IMG/VR virus record: IMGVR_UViG_3300025809_002164
Location: 1 to 64,000 of that record
Length of the DNA: 64,000 bases
Reading direction: 5' to 3' (one strand)
Source of the DNA: a virus
A model generated the notes under the pieces. It worked only from the letters and a program-made list of their open reading frames with translations, did not search any database and had not been told where the DNA came from. Positions 15,406-24,146 of the stretch are shown here, one piece after another. Each line of letters begins with the position of its first letter. Position 1 is the first letter of the stretch. A program made the position numbers and the translations under genes.

Positions 15406-16051
15406 ATATTTTCTCCATAGTTTCAAAATTCACATAATGTGTTGTGATTTTATTTTCTTTAATTATTGCGTTAATGCATACTGACTGATTTTGTTTTGCT
15501 GTTGCTGGATTAGGTGTTGATATAGAATCAGTATGTATTAAATTTATTTCTTGTTCTTTTAAAGCAAGACCAACTGAATAATCCTCCGCTCTTTTTGTTT
15601 TAGATTCGTCGCCATAAAAATGTTTTAAAGACTCCACACACTTTTTCACAGCAGTTCTTGTTAAGGCATATCCAGCTCCACCCTGAGCATAGGGAAATGG
15701 ATTAACTATTTTACCGCCAATATATAATTCATCATCAGGATTATAATTTTTTAGTAAGTTTATCAATTTATCAAATGCAACATATGTGTCATCATCACAT
15801 TTAAACAAAAAATCCCATTCATAATCTAATGATTTTACTAGCATTTTGTATGTTTTTTTTGGTAGCCGATGCCTGTGTTCTCCTTCATCTGGGCTACAGT
15901 TCCATGTTTTACCCATAGCTTCAGATTGAATTTTGTCCCCATAAAAAAAATAATCATGCGGGGATTTTATGTCTTTAATCCATGTAGCAAGACAAGCATC
16001 CGCTCGTTCTTGAGTTGATGAACATGTTAAAATTGTAGTAAGTATTTTCAT
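15386..16051 (-). CDS. Fringe/C1GalT-like glycosyltransferase (GT31)
   Basis: 221 residues. The start KILTTILTCSSTQERADACL with a following TW motif, the DDD-type metal site FLFKCDDDTYVAFDKL, the glycine-rich GGAGYALTRTAVKKC and the RAEDYSVGLAL acid motif follow the GT31 fringe/core-1 galactosyltransferase order. These beta-1,3-transferases are mostly known from eukaryotes. Substrate here unknown. Confidence 0.8.
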   Translation of the reverse strand: MKILTTILTCSSTQERADACLATWIKDIKSPHDYFFYGDKIQSEAMGKTWNCSPDEGEHRHRLPKKTYKMLVKSLDYEWDFLFKCDDDTYVAFDKLINLLKNYNPDDELYIGGKIVNPFPYAQGGAGYALTRTAVKKCVESLKHFYGDESKTKRAEDYSVGLALKEQEINLIHTDSISTPNPATAKQNQSVCINAIIKENKITTHYVNFETMEKIYDFIKT

Positions 16052-16806
16052 ATTCCTAATAAATTTTTAATTAAATCAATTCTCAACTTACTCGCATCAA
16101 GGTTTTTATACTGATCGTATTTTGTTTGCAAGGTACGAATATTATAATGAGACACGTGAACCACTCCGTATTTTTCGTTTTCAATGTATCCTATATTAGA
16201 ACCTGCAAGTATCTTGTTTTCCACAGGATCAATGTATCCACCCAATTCATGTCGATTTCTTGTCATTAAAATGTCGTGTTGATTTCTTAAATCTTCAGCA
16301 GAATCATTGTTTTGTGGCATAAAATTATATTGAAAAAATTCTTGATCGTGGTAGTGATCTGTCTGTTGTTTTAATATATCAATTCTTTGATTGCTAACTT
16401 CCGCAAATGCTTTGCATAAATTTTCAAATTGAGATGGTGTTCCACTTGCAAGAAATGGACAATCATTATCCATCAAATGAAGTTTATCGTTGGGTTCTGT
16501 GATCGGGAAATTCACATTAATTGCATCATAATCAGAAACATAAAATTTTTCATCTGCTTGAGTGGCATATGCTAACCAACGAAACCAACAACTCATTCCG
16601 TAGTCATTTATTTCTTTTTTTGCAATTTCTTTGCAGATTCTACGCATTTCTGTGTTTAATGTTTCAAAATAGGGATGTCTTTTTGCATCTTCTAAATTTA
16701 AAACAATTGGTTCGTAACCTTGACGAGACCAACTTATTTTCCACAAGTCAATAAGTTCGTTTTGGGAAGGGTGGTTGATATTCTGGTAGTATGTGTATAT
16801 TTTCAT
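16048..16806 (-). CDS. Glycosyltransferase-like protein
   Basis: 252 residues. KIYTYYQNINHPSQNELIDL starts a Rossmann-like strand, and KFYVSDYDAINVNFP carries a DYD motif at the usual GT-A metal-binding position. The C-terminus has VVHVSHYNIRT, a possible late His ligand. Overlaps the GT31-like gene (ATGA). Not assigned to a family with confidence. Confidence 0.55.
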   Translation of the reverse strand: MKIYTYYQNINHPSQNELIDLWKISWSRQGYEPIVLNLEDAKRHPYFETLNTEMRRICKEIAKKEINDYGMSCWFRWLAYATQADEKFYVSDYDAINVNFPITEPNDKLHLMDNDCPFLASGTPSQFENLCKAFAEVSNQRIDILKQQTDHYHDQEFFQYNFMPQNNDSAEDLRNQHDILMTRNRHELGGYIDPVENKILAGSNIGYIENEKYGVVHVSHYNIRTLQTKYDQYKNLDASKLRIDLIKNLLGI

Positions 16807-17457
16807 TTAATATTCATATCCTTTTAATTGTATTACATTTTTTTCTTTCTCTGCGACTAGGTCAATTAATTGTTGGTTGTAGATGTCGAGCATGTTGAGT
16901 GAGTTTGCGCTCTTGTTTCCATGTTGAAGGCTTGGAGCTTGAATGCCTACTTGATTGCACAAAAAAACAAATTCATTTTGCAAATTATTAAACTCGGCAA
17001 TATGATCTACTGTAATTTTTCCACTTTCATCGAAGTAATATGAATCTTGTGAGTCGTTGTTTAATATAATGTTTTTTAACACCGATTGATCATCTTTATT
17101 TTGAAATAATTCTTCGCAAAGTTTTCCTTGGTTGAGTTCTGGTTCGCGCCAATTTATTGATTTATCCCTACGCAAATACTTTTCGCCGTAACTTTTAAAA
17201 TACTTAAAAAAACTAAAGTAACGAGCCCATGGATTACGTACAGTTGTAAATTTAAAATAATCGTTCCAATTCCAGTCGTTTTTTGCGAATTGTTTTTTTA
17301 CGCGAATCGCGCCATCATGCTGATAAAATTCTGAATCTAAGTTTGGTTCTCCACAAGCATCTAGGATGCCCAATGGTAGTAAGCTTTCCCGAAAAGACCG
17401 ACTGCCAGTTTTAGGTATGTCAATTATAACGAATTTATGTTTATGAGAAATAAGCAT
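16807..17457 (-). CDS. Sulfotransferase 7
   Basis: 216 residues. The PAPS loop is VIIDIPKTGSRSFRESL and the 3'-phosphate motif is FTTVRNPWARYFSFF. It has the FNNLQNEFVFLCNQVGI segment of the family but not the DNA-identical KHYTEYYDDET block (it ends DIYNQQLIDLVAEKEKNVIQ). It starts 4 bases after sulfotransferase 8. Confidence 0.85.
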   Translation of the reverse strand: MLISHKHKFVIIDIPKTGSRSFRESLLPLGILDACGEPNLDSEFYQHDGAIRVKKQFAKNDWNWNDYFKFTTVRNPWARYFSFFKYFKSYGEKYLRRDKSINWREPELNQGKLCEELFQNKDDQSVLKNIILNNDSQDSYYFDESGKITVDHIAEFNNLQNEFVFLCNQVGIQAPSLQHGNKSANSLNMLDIYNQQLIDLVAEKEKNVIQLKGYEY

Positions 17458-17461
17458 AGAC

Positions 17462-18046
17462 TTAAAACAAGTATTTATAAGTTTCTATATCGCTTTCGTA
17501 TTTTTTAGATACTAATTTTTTGCAGTCATCATTATAATAATCTTGATAAAATTTATGATTCGAGCGGTTGGACTGATTGATCGAGACAATCGGGTATTGT
17601 ATATGCGTGCATACATGATTAAAGTCCTCCTGTAAATTTTCAGTTTTTCCGATAAAATCCATAGGCCTGTCCAGTCTTTTAGTTTGCGGTTGAAAATGCA
17701 ACCATTCGTCAATACAGGTGTGATTGTGACCCCTTGAGTTTATATAATTAACAGGAATGTCATTACATAAATATGTTAGAAACTTGTCAAATCCTCCAAG
17801 GGATTTTAAAAAATTGCCAAATAACTCATCCTCTTTATTTAAGCCTCCATCGATAAGAAAAAAATATGCACTTACAACTCTAGACCATGGATTTCTTGTA
17901 AAACTAAATTTAAAAGAATCGTGAAGCTCTTTTTCAGAATAAGAACTAGGTTTTCGGTGATAACAGTCTTGGGTTGATAGATTTAGCGCCTCTATTATAG
18001 AAATTCCCCCAGCCTTGGGAATGTGGACAAAAATAAGATTTTTCAT
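17462..18046 (-). CDS. Sulfotransferase 8
   Basis: 194 residues. The motifs are VHIPKAGGISIIEAL and FTRNPWSRVVSAYFF. The C-terminus NHKFYQDYYNDDCKKLVSKK is a remote version of the shared block, visible at protein level but not as DNA identity. It overlaps the methyltransferase gene upstream by one base. Confidence 0.85.
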   Translation of the reverse strand: MKNLIFVHIPKAGGISIIEALNLSTQDCYHRKPSSYSEKELHDSFKFSFTRNPWSRVVSAYFFLIDGGLNKEDELFGNFLKSLGGFDKFLTYLCNDIPVNYINSRGHNHTCIDEWLHFQPQTKRLDRPMDFIGKTENLQEDFNHVCTHIQYPIVSINQSNRSNHKFYQDYYNDDCKKLVSKKYESDIETYKYLF

Positions 18047-18606
18047 TAATCTATATGTTTAAGCCAGATACCATCCTCGCTTAATTTATGGTCAGGTATT
18101 AATTCAGTAACGGCTTGTTTAACACCGCATGAATTGTTGTAATCATGCCCACTAATCATACCACCTTTTTTAATTTTAGGTAACCATGCATTTATATCTT
18201 TAACGACTGATTCGTATGAATGATCGGCATCAATAAATACGAAATCCACCGTGCCATCTTCAAACTTATCAGCCATTTCCCACGACATTCCTTTTAAATC
18301 GATAATTATATCAGACACACCATTTTGTTTTTTATTTTCATTATAGATGTCATATAATATAGGAACTTGGCCTCTCAACTTAGGTCTGTCTTCCCATTTA
18401 TAAGTGTTATCCCACAAATCAACAGCGTATATTTTAGCCTCATATTTTAATTTCTTAATTTCTTTAGCTAGAAAAGAGACAGAGTGCCCTTTCCAGACAC
18501 CCACTTCAACTAATATATCATATTTTTTCCTTGCAACTGCTTTGTAAAAATTTTGGTAATTAAACCAACAATCCGTATTTAAATTTTCTTGCACCTTTTT
18601 ATTCAT
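18046..18606 (-). CDS. Class I SAM-dependent methyltransferase
   Basis: 186 residues. The SAM motif LVEVGVWKGHSVSFLA is followed by IYAVDLWDNTYKW, then VDFVFIDADHSYESVVKDI and GGMISGHDYN, the Methyltransf_24 pattern. It likely methylates a sugar or a glycan precursor, judging from its location between sulfotransferase 8 and a GT61-like gene. Confidence 0.8.
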   Translation of the reverse strand: MNKKVQENLNTDCWFNYQNFYKAVARKKYDILVEVGVWKGHSVSFLAKEIKKLKYEAKIYAVDLWDNTYKWEDRPKLRGQVPILYDIYNENKKQNGVSDIIIDLKGMSWEMADKFEDGTVDFVFIDADHSYESVVKDINAWLPKIKKGGMISGHDYNNSCGVKQAVTELIPDHKLSEDGIWLKHID

Positions 18607-18617
18607 TTTTAATTTGC

Positions 18618-19706
18618 TTAATTTTTGTTATGATTAATGTTTTCGAAAGTTAGTGCGGATTTCAAATCATCGATATTTATGAAGGTTTCTTTGTTTGTTG
18701 ATTGCTTTTCATACAATAAGCAATGATAGTCTATTGGTAAATAAGATAAAACATTATGGTAACCTTGAAATGGTGTCTGCACCTGACTAGAATAACCTAC
18801 ATCTCCAGGAATAAATTCTATTAATTTTATGGGTGTATCACCATACAAGTCGCTCCACATTATATTGACTAGGCCTGTGCCGTGTGGCCCAATTACTGTA
18901 TGCGCGCTTCTAAATATATCGAATTGATCTTCTATTGAAACTCTAGTGTTGTCCTCATTAGTTCCGCTGAAAAGTATAAGCTCTCCCTCGATTTGATTGC
19001 CTGACATCCATGATCTAATTGAATTTAAAATTTGATTTTGACATTCGTGATTTAATATTCTACCATGACCAACTCCAACTGATCTGTCGTAATAAATGAC
19101 ATTTTTTCGACTTGGTTTTGCGGTAAGTTTTTCTTTAAACCACTTCATTAAATATTTCATTAAATTTTTGTGCATAATGCAAGGATGCATGTCTGGTGTA
19201 GAAACAATTAATTCGCCTTTAACATTAACTGTTTCGTTTTTTTTGATCCAGAAAATCTGTTCGTAAAAATCTTGATCTATGAATTTGATTAGTTTTTTAT
19301 TGAGCGGATTGTCAAATAATATGAATCGCTTATCAGGAAATTTATTTTTAAGCCATGCTAAATAAGGCAAGCTGTCGTGCATAGTATGACCATAATTTCC
19401 GTTGAACCAAGTGCAAAACGCAACATAATCTCCGCATATAGTCTTGTCGATTTTTTTTGTTTTTGGCTCTGTCCATCCCGAGCGAGGTCCAGTGTTTGAA
19501 ATTGTTTGTCTAAAGCTCCAAGCGCTTTGCAAAGGCATAAAGTGAGCTTCATGGATAACGTAATTACCATTTTTTAATACATCAATTACAGGATAGTCCC
19601 TGTCTGAAAATCTAAAGTCTTGATTCTTGAAGAATCTTTTAGTGCAGACGCTTTCGTGCAAGCCCTGCATTTTTGGGTCGGAGTGATGTATAACCGGCCA
19701 GTTCAT
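18618..19706 (-). CDS. Glycosyltransferase family 61-like (DUF563)
   Basis: 362 residues. The N-terminal segment has TWFNGNYGHTMHDSLPYLAW and the C-terminal segment has VSIEDQFDIFRSAHTVIGP then HGTGLVNIMWS, the hallmark of GT61/DUF563 (EOGT and xylosyltransferase-like). These are GT-B inverting enzymes. A YYDRSVGVGHGR motif lies between. The start overlaps the FkbM methyltransferase stop by 4 bases. Confidence 0.8.
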   Translation of the reverse strand: MNWPVIHHSDPKMQGLHESVCTKRFFKNQDFRFSDRDYPVIDVLKNGNYVIHEAHFMPLQSAWSFRQTISNTGPRSGWTEPKTKKIDKTICGDYVAFCTWFNGNYGHTMHDSLPYLAWLKNKFPDKRFILFDNPLNKKLIKFIDQDFYEQIFWIKKNETVNVKGELIVSTPDMHPCIMHKNLMKYLMKWFKEKLTAKPSRKNVIYYDRSVGVGHGRILNHECQNQILNSIRSWMSGNQIEGELILFSGTNEDNTRVSIEDQFDIFRSAHTVIGPHGTGLVNIMWSDLYGDTPIKLIEFIPGDVGYSSQVQTPFQGYHNVLSYLPIDYHCLLYEKQSTNKETFINIDDLKSALTFENINHNKN

Positions 19707-20350
19707 TTGATATCTTCTCTAGCAAAAAACCAATCATTTGAAGTATTAAATACTACCCTAAAGTTTTCGAGATTATTTTTAATGTCATTTATGCTGGAAT
19801 CATCTTCGTACAAAGGCGGATTGTGGCATTCTACATTAATAAATTTAACTGAATTTAAAATGTCTGAAGCGCCTAATATCATATCTAATTCAGCTCCTTG
19901 GATGTCTGCCCATATCAAGTCTATGCTTGCGATGTTGTTTTGCTGAGTCCAAGCATTAAGGGTTGTAATTTGATGAGTTGTTCTTTCAAAAGTAATCTCA
20001 GGCCTCAAATTTTTATGGTTTGAAGGTATTTTAATGCTACCCGAACTATCCCAGTTGTCCCAATCTCCAGTACCATTAGATGCAAAAAAATCAATCTCTC
20101 CATTAAAATTTCCGACGCATGATTCAATAATATTTATTCTTGAAGATATCTCTAATGGTTTATTCTTAAGTCTTTTCCGAAATTTTTCTAAAGGACGCTT
20201 GTCTGGCTCAAAGCTGTAAATCAAACTAGAAGAGAAATAATTTGCAAACTCAATCGAATGACTGCCGTCGTTGGCGCCAATATCAAGAATTATTGACGGT
20301 TCAAGTTTGAAGTGTTTGATATGCTTAACAATTTTTTCGTGATGTTGCAT
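19703..20350 (-). CDS. FkbM-family methyltransferase
   Basis: 215 residues. The start SIILDIGANDGSHSIEFANY, then YSFEPDKRPLEKFRK, SCVGNFNGEIDFFASNGTG and LIWADIQGAELDMILGA follow the FkbM layout. Members O-methylate sugars and other small hydroxyl groups. The stop overlaps the next gene (ATGA), and the start lies within the 3' end of the gene at 20325. Confidence 0.85.
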   Translation of the reverse strand: MQHHEKIVKHIKHFKLEPSIILDIGANDGSHSIEFANYFSSSLIYSFEPDKRPLEKFRKRLKNKPLEISSRINIIESCVGNFNGEIDFFASNGTGDWDNWDSSGSIKIPSNHKNLRPEITFERTTHQITTLNAWTQQNNIASIDLIWADIQGAELDMILGASDILNSVKFINVECHNPPLYEDDSSINDIKNNLENFRVVFNTSNDWFFAREDIK

Positions 20351-21161
20351 GTTTATGGTTAAATTCTAGTCTTTGTTTTATGTTACACATGAATTGCTCC
20401 CATTCTCGATAACTTTTGTTGCATAAAATTTTTACCTGTTTTATGATTTCTAATATTCTCTCGTTTCTATCTTTGATATTATCGTATGATTCATCTATGT
20501 AGGGATGAAATGTTTGAAAGCCTTCTTGCTTCAGTAATTTTAATGTTTGATAATTTCCTGCAAGAATAAATGGATGCTTCATCCAAAAACATTTGTAGGT
20601 TTTTTCTGTATAACGATTGGAAAGTGTGGTCATTTCTGTTTCTTGGACTAGTGAAAAGCGAGAATGTTTAAAAAAATTAAAGTCAATGCTTTGCCAGCAA
20701 GATTTATTACCTTTTTTGCTTTTATCATAATCAATGATTTTCGGTAAATGAGGAAGTTTTAGGTTGTAATTTTTTTTGACAGAGCCGCAAGACCATAGGT
20801 TTTCTTCCAATAAATCATTAACAAAAAGGTTTGAAAGCATATGCAGTTTGTCTTCTCGCGGAAACCCGCAAAGATATGTAAAATCATACTTATATTTTTT
20901 GTATTTTGGTGGATTTATATCTCTATATAATGTCCAGCAGAAGTTTTTATAAAAAATATTTTTTGAGTTAGATAGCTTTTCATTCATTGTATAAAACACA
21001 CAAGGACGATTATACTTTTTTGAATATTCTGCTGTTAGTTTAGATAGTAATTCTCTTGTATAAAAACAATGATCTTCAAAAGAGCTATCTAGTACGATAA
21101 GGCCGTCTGTAATAATTAAATCGTAAACTATATCGTTCGAATAAATTCGTTCAACATTCAC
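20325..21161 (-). CDS. Probable glycosyltransferase (GT10-like C-terminal half)
   Basis: 278 residues. The C-terminal half has FSLVQETEMTTLSNRYTEKT, KHPFILAGNYQTLKLLKQEG and FQTFHPYIDESYD. This pattern is found in fucosyltransferase-superfamily-like glycosyltransferases of phages and giant viruses, where the TEKT and late acidic motifs bind the nucleotide sugar. The N-terminal half is not recognised. Family level is uncertain. Confidence 0.5.
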   Translation of the reverse strand: MNVERIYSNDIVYDLIITDGLIVLDSSFEDHCFYTRELLSKLTAEYSKKYNRPCVFYTMNEKLSNSKNIFYKNFCWTLYRDINPPKYKKYKYDFTYLCGFPREDKLHMLSNLFVNDLLEENLWSCGSVKKNYNLKLPHLPKIIDYDKSKKGNKSCWQSIDFNFFKHSRFSLVQETEMTTLSNRYTEKTYKCFWMKHPFILAGNYQTLKLLKQEGFQTFHPYIDESYDNIKDRNERILEIIKQVKILCNKSYREWEQFMCNIKQRLEFNHKHATSRKNC

Positions 21162-22173
21162 AATACCTACTCCATAATTTTCTGTCCCAATATGTGCGAT
21201 CTAGAAATTTTTGTTGAATAGTTGGGTCTAGGTCTTCGAATTTTATTTTTAGTTTGTTTGGAGTTGCGTTGCGATGTAAATTTGATTCAATGACATGATC
21301 CTCCACATCTGATTGTTCAATGCCATAAGCTCCATGAAAAACTTTGTTTATAAGGTCATCTACTTTACTTACATCAGAAATGCGAAAATCTTTTAGGTAT
21401 CCTTCGTGCGCTAAAGTTAGATGATGTGGTTCAATAATTGCCGAATCAGGCATGTCCATTAAGCTTCGCAAGAACCAACTGTCTTCTAGTTCATCTGATT
21501 CTATATATTCTTGAAAACTTTTAGAAACAAGACAATCATGATTCGGTTCGTGGGAACTATTATCGCTCTTGATGTAATTAAATATAGACAAAGCTCTATC
21601 GTATGGATTTCTTAATACCGTAAAATTTAAAGCATGCTTTCTTTCCGAAAATAGAAGAACTTTATCAATAAAAATTCTTGCGTCTTTCCAACCGATTGAA
21701 TTATCTGCAGATTTTAATCCTCCCCAAAAAATTGGGTCAACAATAACGCAAAAAGGTATAATATCTCCACTTTCAATAAAATTTAAAAAGTCATCCTCTG
21801 GAATAATGTTCGTTGTTTCATCTGAGCCATTAGGGTATCTGCTATTAATATATTCCATTTGTTTTTCAAGAACAATCTCCCTTTTGTTTTCTATCGAAAA
21901 TTGTTCGAGTTCGGGATAAATGCTAAAAATTCCATTAGGATGACCAGTTAAATCTGTAAGGGTGCAGTATATAATTGTCAACTGGCGATTGTCTTTTAAT
22001 CTAATCAATGCTCTCCTAATTTTTGCAGAAGTCCAATAGAGAGATAAATGATTTCCACTCATTAAATGATACTTTCTGCAAAGCATTTGCGCCCAGCTTA
22101 ATACATATGTTCCTGCATTTTTGGCAATGTGATGAAATACAGGTAAGTATTGTGGTTCTTTAATTATGCTCAT
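21151..22173 (-). CDS. Long sulfotransferase-like protein 9
   Basis: 340 residues, nearly twice the size of the others. FHHIAKNAGTYVLSW is the PAPS loop equivalent, and FTVLRNPYDRALSIFNYI the 3'-phosphate motif. These are about 170 residues apart, with an inserted region between, which suggests a different acceptor domain. It overlaps the 20325 gene by 11 bases. Confidence 0.7.
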   Translation of the reverse strand: MSIIKEPQYLPVFHHIAKNAGTYVLSWAQMLCRKYHLMSGNHLSLYWTSAKIRRALIRLKDNRQLTIIYCTLTDLTGHPNGIFSIYPELEQFSIENKREIVLEKQMEYINSRYPNGSDETTNIIPEDDFLNFIESGDIIPFCVIVDPIFWGGLKSADNSIGWKDARIFIDKVLLFSERKHALNFTVLRNPYDRALSIFNYIKSDNSSHEPNHDCLVSKSFQEYIESDELEDSWFLRSLMDMPDSAIIEPHHLTLAHEGYLKDFRISDVSKVDDLINKVFHGAYGIEQSDVEDHVIESNLHRNATPNKLKIKFEDLDPTIQQKFLDRTYWDRKLWSRYCEC

Positions 22174-23000
22174 TTTTTATGTAATATAATTGTTTGTGGG
22201 TATTGTTCTTTTACACTTTTTATTGAAGTTCCCGTGTCAATGGTTAGTGAAAAATTCGAAATAATCGGCGAATCTATTAACCTATTATCGGGTAGATCTG
22301 GATTGTTGAAGTATTTTCTTCCATGAAGTGTGCCTAGAAAATTATGCATACCAACATCAAAGCTGACGAAATGATTTTTGTTTGAAGCTACTTTATTAAT
22401 AATGGTTTTTCTTGACAAGCCTAAGAAAGCTTTAAGGTTTTCAGATCGTCTGTAAATAGCTACTCCGTTTAAATGCCCAGTCCAAGAATCGAAAGAGGGG
22501 AGTTGATGTTTACCTCTATACATACTTCCAGCGATCATAAATGATGAGTTGTCGCAGTATTCTATGACTTTATCTGCCCAGTAGTTTTTAATGGGAAAGG
22601 TGTCGCATTCGATCATTAAGTAGTCCCTGTAAGGCTCGCCCATTAAAGGGGTCATGCTATTAAAGAATAAATTATTAGGCCCAGAAGAGCCTCCAAGAGC
22701 GGGCATTTCCATGCCTTGTAGCTTTTTAAGCTCTTGAGGAGTTCTGCAGTATAGATCGTCTAGCCCTTTAAGGTTCAAACTTTTAATTATAACTTTATTA
22801 ATGTTTTTACTTTTTTCGTATTTTAATAAATCTGAATAATTAGATAAGTCGCCGTTGTTAAAGAAAATCTTAACGTCAATAGAATGCCCTTGAGACGCTT
22901 CTGATGAGAAATATGAATCGAGGCATTTATGAACCTCTCCAGATCTGTATTCTTTAGATGTGGCGAGAAGAACTAAACATAATTTATTAGAGTAAATCAT
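22170..23000 (-). CDS. Glycosyltransferase-like protein (GT-A type)
   Basis: 276 residues. LCLVLLATSKEYRSGEVHKC starts a GT-A-like N-terminus and DYLMIECDTFPIKNYW holds an acidic metal site. WTGHLNGVAIYRRSENL corresponds to the acceptor-side GxNG(V/A) pattern. It starts inside the end of the lipoprotein gene (ATGA overlap). Donor unknown. Confidence 0.6.
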   Translation of the reverse strand: MIYSNKLCLVLLATSKEYRSGEVHKCLDSYFSSEASQGHSIDVKIFFNNGDLSNYSDLLKYEKSKNINKVIIKSLNLKGLDDLYCRTPQELKKLQGMEMPALGGSSGPNNLFFNSMTPLMGEPYRDYLMIECDTFPIKNYWADKVIEYCDNSSFMIAGSMYRGKHQLPSFDSWTGHLNGVAIYRRSENLKAFLGLSRKTIINKVASNKNHFVSFDVGMHNFLGTLHGRKYFNNPDLPDNRLIDSPIISNFSLTIDTGTSIKSVKEQYPQTIILHKK

Positions 23001-23209
23001 TTGTATCTTTCTTTGTCATATTCTTTTAAATATTCTGGCCAGAAGAAGTAATAAGCCTCGCCGTCATCATTTTCAATTGCCGTTTTCAATTCGTGCTCGT
23101 AAACTTTTAGCCAGTCTCTATTTTGTGGATTTAGGTTAGTGTCATTAACCTGAGGACTCTTGTTATGGACGCAGCCGCTAAGCATCAATAAAAAACAAAA
23201 AAACCTCAC
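22997..23209 (-). CDS. Small lipoprotein
   Basis: 70 residues. MRFFCFLLMLSGC is a lipoprotein signal peptide with lipobox LSGC, so the mature chain starts at Cys13. It is short, acidic and aromatic near the end (GEAYYFFWPEYLKEYDKE). It lies between the APS-kinase fusion and the glycosyltransferase gene. A cell-envelope role is inferred; no family is recognised. Confidence 0.65.
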   Translation of the reverse strand: MRFFCFLLMLSGCVHNKSPQVNDTNLNPQNRDWLKVYEHELKTAIENDDGEAYYFFWPEYLKEYDKERYK

Positions 23210-23229
23210 ACAGTAAGTTACACAAGAAA

Positions 23230-24033
23230 TTATTCAGGTCTTTTACCTAAAGGTTTTCCGTCCTGACCAATTTGGCCATCTCTAATTTTTGTAGCAGAAA
23301 CTTCTTGCAACTCCTTACTTAACTCCAACTGTTCAATATTATAGCCAACTCCCCTGCCGTAAAATACATCCATGATATTTGGCAGTTCAATGACTTTAAT
23401 TTTATTTCCAAATTCTATGCAAGCAGAGTGTATTTCTTTTTTTACTTTTTCAAAATTGTATGGATTGCTATCATTAATTCCGCCAACATCTCTTAATGCT
23501 ATGCAGCATTGACCTGTCCTTTTTACGGCCTCAGCAACAAGGCTCTTGTGCCCGATGTGAAATGGTTGATACCTGCCTATAAGTAAGGCGGTTGGGGCTT
23601 GATTATCCCACTCTTCAGTTTGGCCTAATTTTTCAACAACTTTATCGACCCACTCTTCTGCAGTTCCTTCGATAAGTCTTAAGTCGTAATTCAGGGGTTT
23701 TTCAAACATTTTATTTGTATCTTCGTATCTACCTTCTTGAATTCTATCAACCCATATTGTGAAATCTGCATTAAATGCCTGCCGAGTTTCTTGGGTTGGG
23801 CATACAAAATCTGCAATCACATAACTCCCGCCCATTTTGGCCCAATCGCATAATTTGCCCATTCTGGTGGCGTGAGATAGTCGATCTTGAGGAGAGAACC
23901 CAAGCTCTGAGTATATATCCTGCCTGACCGCGTCAGCATTAAACCAAGCTGCTTTTAGTTTTTTAACTAAAATTTCAGCCAACGTAGTTTTGCCAGATCC
24001 TGGCAGCCCCATAATAAGAATCTTTCTTTTCAT
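23230..24033 (-). CDS. APS kinase-like / NMN adenylyltransferase-like fusion
   Basis: 267 residues, two domains. Residues 1-125 are a P-loop kinase of the APS-kinase type: GLPGSGKTTLAEIL, FNADAVRQDIYSELGFS and GSYVIADFVCPTQETR. Residues about 145-267 are a nucleotidyltransferase: LIGRYQPFHIGHKSLV (HxGH) and VSATKIRDGQ, closer to archaeal-type NMN adenylyltransferase than to ATP sulfurylase. The first domain could make PAPS from APS for the nine sulfotransferases downstream; the second could make APS-like or dinucleotide products. An NAD-salvage role is the main alternative. Confidence 0.8.
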   Translation of the reverse strand: MKRKILIMGLPGSGKTTLAEILVKKLKAAWFNADAVRQDIYSELGFSPQDRLSHATRMGKLCDWAKMGGSYVIADFVCPTQETRQAFNADFTIWVDRIQEGRYEDTNKMFEKPLNYDLRLIEGTAEEWVDKVVEKLGQTEEWDNQAPTALLIGRYQPFHIGHKSLVAEAVKRTGQCCIALRDVGGINDSNPYNFEKVKKEIHSACIEFGNKIKVIELPNIMDVFYGRGVGYNIEQLELSKELQEVSATKIRDGQIGQDGKPLGKRPE

Positions 24034-24047
24034 ATGTAATTTACATA
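24033..24047. repeat. 15-bp palindrome at the start codon
   Basis: TATGTAATTTACATA is a perfect inverted repeat with 7-bp arms around one central base. It overlaps the first base of the start codon of the APS-kinase fusion. It could be an operator or simply the AT-rich start context. Confidence 0.4.
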
Positions 24048-24077
24048 CACATTAAAAAGTTGTTTTTATTATTTTAT

Positions 24078-24146
24078 TTAGTATTTATTCCAGCAGCAAG
24101 CAAGATAAAGAACTGCCAATGTTCCTATTAAGATTAATGTAGTCAT
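24078..24146 (-). CDS. 22-residue membrane micropeptide
   Basis: The ATG at 24146 overlaps the pyrophosphatase stop in an ATGA arrangement. The peptide MTTLILIGTLAVLYLACCWN plus two residues is hydrophobic with two Cys, a single membrane span. The overlap and composition argue that it is translated; no function is known. Confidence 0.5.
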   Translation of the reverse strand: MTTLILIGTLAVLYLACCWNKY

